Shown piece after piece: positions 14,092 through 18,828 of a stretch of DNA of 18,828 bases. The DNA comes from Bacillota bacterium (GTDB lineage: Bacteria; Bacillota; Clostridia; Christensenellales; CAG-138). Location of the stretch: NCBI GenBank assembly GCA_023399275.1, contig JAEWQH010000028.1, forward strand, positions 1-18,828. Direction: 5' to 3'. Below the pieces are notes generated by a model, which saw only the letters and a list, made by a program, of their open reading frames with translations, had not been told where the DNA came from and searched no databases. The translations under genes were made by a program, and so were the position numbers. The stretch's first letter is position 1. The number at the start of each line of letters is the position of its first letter.

Positions 14092-14109
14092 CTTACATTT
14101 TCTGCGATT

Positions 14110-14157
14110 GTATTATCTCACAGGGGGGCAGGTGACAAGCAATGACATTTGCTGACA
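14110..14157 (-). promoter_or_regulatory. Putative phage late promoter with three phased TGACA boxes
   Basis: On the minus strand -35 TTGTCA (14138-14133) and -10 TAATAC (14115-14110) are 17 nt apart. The word TGTCA (TGACA on plus) occurs at 14133-14137, 14143-14147 and 14153-14157, exactly 10 bp apart, with the last copy forming the -35. Such helical phasing suggests binding of an activator or oligomeric regulator; the DUF1492 sigma-like product encoded just upstream is a candidate. Confidence 0.55.
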
Positions 14158-14200
14158 ACTTTTCGCTCTACGGGAATTTTCTTCGCAATATGGCTGCCTA

Positions 14201-14617
14201 TTAACCACTGTCGGGCGGTAACCGCACGCTCGTCACCGCCAGATCATGGATACGGAACATATGCCGAGAGGTATAACCCAGTTCGACCGCGATATCCTCC
14301 CAGCGCCTAAAGCACAGGTATCGCAGTTCCAGCAGCGTCTGATGCTCCGGATTCTCCACGCCCTTTATCACGCGCGTGATCTCCTGCTTCAGATCAACGA
14401 GCGTATCGATATCCTCGTTGATCTCGGTCTCCAGATCGACCATCTTGGCGACTACATCCTCCATGGAGCGCGGATCGAGCGTCGCCGAGCGCGGCGTTTC
14501 AGTCAGCGTCGCGGTCGCCTTGCCCAGCAGCGCCCGCAGCGATAGTACCTGCTCGAGCTTGCTGTCGATCCGCTGATCGATCCGATATGCTTGCGAAAGG
14601 TATTCCTTTGTGGTCAT
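14201..14617 (-). CDS. DUF1492-type phage protein with sigma region 4-like HTH
   Basis: A 138-residue protein starting MTTKEYLSQAYRIDQRIDSK. Residues 1-30 and 52-88 are predicted coiled-coil helices (VDLETEINEDIDTLVDLKQE), as in DUF1492 proteins of Firmicute phages. The C-terminal part (LLELRYLCFRRWEDIAVELG, then YTSRHMFRIH) resembles a sigma-70 region 4 helix-turn-helix. Related phage proteins act as late-transcription regulators. Its start overlaps the end of the VRR-NUC gene by 4 bp. The phased-repeat promoter just downstream is its likely target; this is inference. Confidence 0.8.
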   Translation of the reverse strand: MTTKEYLSQAYRIDQRIDSKLEQVLSLRALLGKATATLTETPRSATLDPRSMEDVVAKMVDLETEINEDIDTLVDLKQEITRVIKGVENPEHQTLLELRYLCFRRWEDIAVELGYTSRHMFRIHDLAVTSVRLPPDSG

Positions 14618-14931
14618 GCTTCGTCCCTTCCTTCCTGTTCCGACTCAATTCCCGCATACGCCCACAGGACCGCGTCCACATCCTCGACCGATCGCACCAC
14701 AAACGCGCGGCCGCCCGCGGTCCGAATCCGTTCGAGCGTATGTTCCTGCAGCTTCGTCAACTGCCCCGACGGCGTCTTAACCTCGAAGGCAAAGAACCTC
14801 CCTTCCAGGCAGCACACAATATCCGGCAGGCCAGCCGTACCGTACATGCCGTCATGTGTTTTCCAGGCGAAGCATTCGGTCGTCGCTTTCAGCCGCCGCA
14901 TGATCGCGGCCACGATATCCTTCTCCAGCAC
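14614..14931 (-). CDS. VRR-NUC domain nuclease
   Basis: A 105-residue PD-(D/E)XK nuclease of the VRR-NUC family. GTG 14931 is taken as start because GGAAAGG lies upstream and homology begins at LEKDIVAAIMRRL; an earlier in-frame ATG at 15036 would add 35 unlikely residues from the repeat region. Catalytic residues are D37 (AGLPDIV), E50 and K52 (FAFEVKT), with Q62 after the GQLTKLQ motif. Such small nucleases sit between primase/helicase and late-regulator genes in many Firmicute phages and act in replication or recombination. Confidence 0.87.
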   Translation of the reverse strand: MLEKDIVAAIMRRLKATTECFAWKTHDGMYGTAGLPDIVCCLEGRFFAFEVKTPSGQLTKLQEHTLERIRTAGGRAFVVRSVEDVDAVLWAYAGIESEQEGRDEA

Positions 14932-14946
14932 AAAACCTACCTTTCC

Positions 14947-15092
14947 GTAATCCTGTAATTGTGTAATTGCAATTCGCGGTATACCATAGGTCGGCGTGTA
15001 TACGCGCGCACGCACGTACGCGCATGCGAGAAGCAAATTTTCCGCGTAGCTATAGAAATAAAGAATTACAAATTACAAAATTACAAGATTAC
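14947..15092. repeat. Iteron-like GTAAT/ATTAC arrays flanking an alternating purine/pyrimidine tract; candidate phage origin
   Basis: GTAAT occurs at 14947, 14955 and 14963, exactly 8 bp apart. Its complement ATTAC occurs at 15065, 15072, 15080 and 15088 (7, 8 and 8 bp apart); the last copy overlaps the primase stop codon. Between the arrays, 14994-15028 alternates purine and pyrimidine without a break for 35 nt, which favours Z-DNA or easy melting. Inverted iteron arrays around such a tract beside a primase gene suggest a replication origin or a large regulatory hairpin. Confidence 0.55.
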
Positions 15093-17047
15093 TTGTGATC
15101 ATCCCATGGAGTCACGATATCCGCCGCCTGCGCGTCGAAGCTGTAAATGCCGCAGCGCGAGCGGATAAGATCCATATTCAGCACATGCGCGCTGGCCGGC
15201 TGCCCGCCCAACCGAACGCTTTTGTAGGCGACGAACAGGTCGGAAACACGCAGTTGGCGGAGGAACTGCGCGTACTCGAGGCACTCGCCCGTGATCGCAT
15301 GATCGCGGCGGTATTTGGTGTATCGGTCGTAACAGCGTTTGAAACAGATGGCTGTATGATCCAGATTTTCGAGAATCGTCCACTCGTTCGTGCACAGTCC
15401 CATGCGCGCCATGAACTCGAGTGTCTGCTCGATCACACCCTTGTTGTCGGTGCCGCCTTCGAGCAGGTATTCCTTCGCGCCATAGCTCAGGAACTCCACG
15501 CAGGTTTCCATCGGTACATCAAACACCTGCGCCCAACTCAAATCCAGCCTTGTGCAGACACGCTCGATCAGCCGCAACCCCACGGCGCAGCAGGCTAGGT
15601 TATTTCGAATCCGCGGCGGCAGGATGGAATCAAACCGCTCCAGCCCTTCCGCGTGCCAAGCAACCGCATCCGGAGTGGACGTGTTCAGCGCTGCGTCAAG
15701 CAGCGCGCGGCCCAGCGCACCAAGCGCGTCGGACATAGCAGCAAGCTTTGCAAACGCCTTTCTACGCTCGGCGGGCTTGAGGTCTTTCTTGGAAAACAGC
15801 AGCTCGATCCCACGTTCTCGGATCGACGCCTCGGCGGGTGATTCCTCGCCGGCGACCGCGAGCGGTGCGCAGAGCGTGTACTTCGTCAGCGTCTGATCTG
15901 CGCGGCCGCGCTCGCCATCCGTGCCGTCGTAGGCGTTTCGCATGTGATTGAGCAGTCCGGACAGCGTCGAGCGGTCGATCTTGGAGGGCTTGAACTCGTC
16001 GAGCGCCTGCGGGATCAGGTTCGAAGCGGCGGCCTCCTTCATGAGCGTGAACTTCGTCACCTGCGACGCGGCCGAGATACGCGCCTTGGAGAAGATCGGC
16101 AGGATCACGCGCTCGAGCGTGTTACTCTTGCCGCTGCCCGCCTCGCCGATCAGAAACAGGTGCGGGAACTTAATCTTCTTGCGTTTGAGATGTTCCTTGA
16201 AAAAGCACGCCGCGCACCACGCCAGCACGGCAACTGTCTTGGCCGGTTCGTTGTAACCGAGCAGCAACGGGCCGAGCTCGATTAGCCGCTCCGCTGTAAG
16301 CGGCGTAGCGTCGAGCAGATTCGGGCCGGCCGGCTGCTCGAATTGCCGGATATCCGTAACATCCTGTCCGTTGCCATCCACCGCCTGATCACCGCTGACA
16401 AACGCCCAGCGGTCCGCATGAAAATACATACCGGACGCCTTGACGCCGATCTTGCGTACCCATGTCAGCTCGTAGAGGAACGCTTTGAACAGCTCGAGGT
16501 CGCCCTCCGTACCCGCGTAGCTCAGCGCAATCGTGCGCCTGTTTAGCGCATTCTTGAACCGCTGCAGGTTGGTAAAGTCGGTCGTGAGAAACGAGTGCCG
16601 AAACGTCTCGCCGCGCACCGTGACAAGGTCCGCGGTCAGTTGCGTCTCTTCGTCCGACTCGACCATCTCAACGGGCTTTACCACAAAGTTCGTCAACGGC
16701 GTGACGCTGTCGCCCTTTGCGCGGTAGTACCGTCCCTCCGACTCGAAGATCGGCTCGGAGGAGGCAGGATTGTAGGTTTCCTCAACGAGATCAGCCGCCT
16801 TGCCGACCGTCTCCTCACCGTAGGTCGCGCCGTTTGCGAGATGCCGCTCGTCCCATTTCGGGCGAAAGAGCTTGCTCCGTCGGAACAACCGGTCCATCTG
16901 CTCCCGATCCTTCCCTGTCCAGAACGCCAGTTTACAGCACAGCGCCATGTCCGCCTCGGACTGACTGGCGTAGATCGCGCTCCACTCGCCGTTCCAGAGT
17001 TTCGAGAACAGCTCATCCTTATCCGCCGCGAGCGCGCGTTCAAGCAC
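15089..17047 (-). pseudogene. Phage primase/ATPase gene, 5'-truncated
   Basis: The frame from GTG 17047 gives 652 residues; the same frame is open upstream only to about 17150. Residues 14-70 (GEWSAIYASQSEADMALCCK, then FWTGKDREQMDRLFRRS) match the helical domain that follows the catalytic part of phage/plasmid primase-polymerases such as NrS-1. Residues 298-320 contain Walker A GEAGSGKS (301-308) of a helicase-type ATPase, followed by ALDEFKPSK. The N-terminal primase catalytic domain is missing because another element joins at about 17150. It would have acted in phage DNA replication. Whether the shortened protein is made is unknown; the rest is intact with no internal stop. Confidence 0.75.
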
Positions 17048-17149
17048 GGTCTCGTCTGAGAGCGGCGCAGTACGCGGTCGCTGTGCCCGCTTCCTGCGTT
17101 TCCCCGGCGCCTTCCGTTCCTTTGTCTGCTTGGTTTGTGTCGGCGTCTT

Positions 17150-17291
17150 GATGTATGTATGCGTTGAAATGTTCTAGCACCAACGAGACTGCGGAAGAAT
17201 CACCAATGCAGGCGGCAGTAATCACGTCATATGAAAGTGTCACATGGCTTTCTGATTTCCCACTATACTTCAAAAGCCGCCTCTTTTTCAT
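17150..17291 (-). pseudogene. N-terminal fragment of a conjugative-element HTH protein gene
   Basis: On the minus strand about 45 codons read VTLSYDVITAACIGDSSAVS and then LVLEHFNAYI, like the start of the short helix-turn-helix proteins that follow a small sigma factor in Tn916-like conjugative elements. After NAYI (about base 17150) the frame enters the phage primase DNA out of phase and runs on to a chance stop at 17040. The start is uncertain: ATG 17291 lies inside the sigma gene, and a GTG further in is also possible. Confidence 0.6.
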
Positions 17292-17682
17292 ATGCATTCT
17301 TTATGCGCTGAATGGCGCTCTTGCGCCAGTTATAGATCGTTCTTGTCGTAACACTGTAAATGTCAGCTATTTTTTCGTTAGTCATGTTAAGCCAGTTGCC
17401 ACAGAGAATCACATTCCGCTGTCTCTCTGAAAGCGATAAAAGCGCGATGTATAAGGTTTCATCGATGATAACGCATGGCACGCCCAAACACAGTATGATA
17501 TTCCGTTCCTCTTCATCCGCTTCCAACTGCGCAAACTCCATGGGGGTGCTGGTTAAGATTTCTCTTTCTTCTCGCCGGCGCGCCGCGCGCTCAAGATCAC
17601 GGGCATAATTTCGCAGAACGGTTTTACAATAGCTTTCGAACATTTCACAGCGACGCCGGATGATATCCTCAGATTCGAGCAT
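17263..17682 (-). CDS. Small sigma-70-like factor of a conjugative element
   Basis: A 139-residue protein. Residues 85-130 form a sigma region 4 helix-turn-helix (LSLSERQRNVILCGNWLNMT, then NEKIADIYSVTTRTIYNWRK). The N-terminal part has a charged helix (NYARDLERAARRREERE) typical of the sigma-like regulators in Firmicute integrative conjugative elements. AGGAG lies 8 nt upstream of ATG 17682. The gene is complete, but its usual partner just downstream is cut off at about 17150. It may still direct transcription of an element elsewhere, or be a relic. Confidence 0.8.
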   Translation of the reverse strand: MLESEDIIRRRCEMFESYCKTVLRNYARDLERAARRREEREILTSTPMEFAQLEADEEERNIILCLGVPCVIIDETLYIALLSLSERQRNVILCGNWLNMTNEKIADIYSVTTRTIYNWRKSAIQRIKNAYEKEAAFEV

Positions 17683-17930
17683 GCCAAATCTCCTGTTCCC
17701 GGGACCGCATGATGAACATCCGCCTCTTGTCCCTCTACTTACCGAGAACGATACAAAAAACCAAAACCGGAAATATTCGGAAGAAAAACCGCAAAAAAAT
17801 ACCCGTATTGGATGTCACGTCCTTGGGGACGGGTCCAATGCGGGCACAGAACTCAATCGTTCGCGAGTATTTATGTTGTTTAAACGCTTATGTCCGCGAT
17901 AGGTACTGCGTCATCAGCGTCAACGCATCT
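17683..17930. other. No recognisable gene; promoter side of the sigma gene
   Basis: An AT-rich stretch of about 250 bp between the sigma gene and the transposase remnant. A 77-codon plus-strand frame (17709-17942) is open but has no ribosome site and no family resemblance. I see no other structure I can support. Confidence 0.4.
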
Positions 17931-18384
17931 TCATCTCTCTAGCGACCAGATGCCATTACAGCCAACACCACAGCCGCGATCACCGAAGAAAATCATTAGG
18001 TGCATGAGAATTTGACCCCAGTCTTTGATCGGCATCGTCCAGCTTTCTGTAACCTGCATGGTGATCAGATACAGCTGCTTGAGTAACGCATCGTCACAGA
18101 CGAACGCGCTTTTTGTCTTTGTGATCTTGCGTAATTGCCGGTTGAATTTTTCGATGGCGTTGGTCGTACAGATCACCCGGCGGATCGGCTCCGGATATTT
18201 GAACATGGTCGCAAGTTCGTCCCAGTGATCCAGCAAGGATCAAATCCTGGCGGGATATTTCGCACCCTAGACCGTCCATAGCCTCCAGCGCGGTCTCCTC
18301 GGTTGGAGCCTTGTAAATGGGCTTGAGCGCCGCTGTAAACGATTTGACGTCCTTGTAGGAAAGCACTAAGTAAAAACAGCACAC
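17931..18384 (-). pseudogene. IS256-family (Mutator) transposase remnant, frameshifted
   Basis: Two frames together give the C-terminal part of an IS256-type transposase. The first (to about 18265) reads SYKDVKSFTAALKPIYKAPT and then EETALEAMDGL. After a frameshift it continues as AKYPARI, an in-frame TGA (about 18242), then SLLDHWDELATMFKYPEPIRR and VICTTNAIEKFNRQLRKITK. TTNAIE-FNR-LRK is the hallmark near the catalytic Glu of this family. The N-terminal half is missing beyond about 18390, so the element cannot transpose. The stop is at 17931-17933. Confidence 0.85.
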
Positions 18385-18624
18385 TTTGTATCAACAGATA
18401 TCTTCTTCCCCCGTTTCATTGTTTCTATCCGCGTAATTTTAAATAGCGATACCCGCAATCGACCCCGAAGTCGAGCAACCAAGCCAGCCACTTGTTATAA
18501 ATCGTCGTAATCCTAGGCTATTCAACATACCAATAAACATTAGATAGTAGGGCTTCTCCGGTTTCTGTAACAAAAATCATCTCGCTAAAACGAAAAAAAT
18601 TCCCTGTTGAGAGGATTTTCTAAA

Positions 18625-18670
18625 TGGTTACGAAAGAAGAATTTGAACCAACAACCTCCGGGTTATAAGC
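18625..18670 (-). other. Degenerate 3' half of a tRNA (Met/Ile-like), possible attachment-site relic
   Basis: On the minus strand GCTTATAACCCGGAGGTTG, then TTGGTTCAAAT and a terminal ACCA resemble the anticodon loop, variable region, T-arm and CCA of a tRNA-Met, in which GCTCATAACCCGGAGGT is common. The T-stem no longer pairs and no 5' half is present upstream, so this is not a working tRNA. Such 3'-half copies are often left at integration sites. Confidence 0.4.
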
Positions 18671-18685
18671 GTGTACATATCCATC

Positions 18686-18715
18686 TTACATGCATATACA
18701 TCGATAGCGTACAAT
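18686..18715 (+). promoter_or_regulatory. Weak predicted promoter for the gene at the right edge
   Basis: -35 TTACAT (18686-18691) and -10 TACAAT (18710-18715) are separated by 18 nt, about 90 nt before the ATG at 18807. Confidence 0.3.
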
Positions 18716-18806
18716 AAAGTTCGCAAAAAGGAAGAAGGCATAGGAAAGCCATCGGGACTCCGATAGAATGAATGGTGTGAAGACATTCAGCAAAGGAGAA
18801 CCCACG

Positions 18807-18828
18807 ATGGCTCAAAAAAATGGTAACA
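18807..18828 (+). CDS. Start of an unidentified gene cut by the window edge
   Basis: ATG 18807 has AAAGGAG 8 nt upstream. Only seven codons are visible (MAQKNGN), too few to name a family. Its position in a transposon-rich patch makes a mobile-element gene plausible, but this is a guess. Confidence 0.5.

Larger units (their letters stand above)
18385..18806. other. AT-rich DNA without a supported gene
   Basis: About 420 bp between the IS256 remnant and the start of the last gene. It contains a tRNA-like 3'-half relic and a weak promoter (listed separately). No open frame with a ribosome site was found on either strand. Confidence 0.45.

Noticed and set aside
14994..15028. CRISPR array or coding repeat in the repeat region between primase and VRR-NUC
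   Set aside because: Repeat units are 5 bp at 7-8-bp period with no spacers of CRISPR length; no cas genes are present.

Overview
The window looks like a chromosome segment of a GC-rich anaerobic member of the Firmicutes (Clostridia). The grounds are strong AGGAGG-type ribosome sites, an oxygen-labile two-subunit Fe-S fumarase, a desulfoferrodoxin-type domain, clostridial-style Fur/Znu proteins, and a tRNA-Leu with encoded CCA. No species can be named from the sequence alone.

Bases 1-11670 are GC-rich housekeeping DNA. From left to right: (i) a minus-strand HD-domain/HEAT-like protein that runs off the left edge, preceded by a leader of about 250 nt with strong hairpins; (ii) a zinc-uptake operon on the plus strand, made of a Fur/Zur-like regulator with a 7-1-7 operator in its promoter, a small membrane protein with a His/Cys cluster, and znuA-znuC-znuB, closed by a hairpin terminator; (iii) three minus-strand genes for an HTH-desulfoferrodoxin fusion regulator, a flavodoxin-like protein and a small membrane protein; (iv) a tight plus-strand operon fumA-fumB-purA-purB, in which fumarase can remove the fumarate released by PurB; (v) tRNA-Leu(CAA) followed by two hairpin terminators.

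Just past the tRNA the composition drops to AT-rich and the DNA becomes a patchwork of mobile and decayed pieces. Bases 11700-12780 hold the N-terminal part of a DUF4297/Cap4-like nuclease gene facing the N-terminal part of another gene, with a short IS-like scar between them and two different 20-bp tandem duplications. Bases 12780-17150 are GC-rich again and contain part of a prophage, all on the minus strand: 5'-truncated primase/ATPase, VRR-NUC nuclease, DUF1492 sigma-like protein, HNH endonuclease, small terminase subunit and a small terminal ORF. No large terminase or structural genes are present.

At about 17150 the primase is fused to the start of a conjugative-element-type HTH gene that follows a small sigma factor. 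A frameshifted IS256-family transposase remnant, a tRNA-like 3'-half relic and the start of a new plus-strand gene complete the right end.

The most interesting structures are inside the phage piece. One is an origin-like intergenic region: three 8-bp-phased GTAAT repeats, a 35-nt perfectly alternating purine/pyrimidine tract, then four inverted ATTAC repeats. The other is a putative late promoter with three TGACA boxes exactly 10 bp apart, followed almost at once by a terminator hairpin. The HTH-desulfoferrodoxin fusion, the His/Cys membrane protein in the zinc operon and the fumarase-purine operon also deserve attention.
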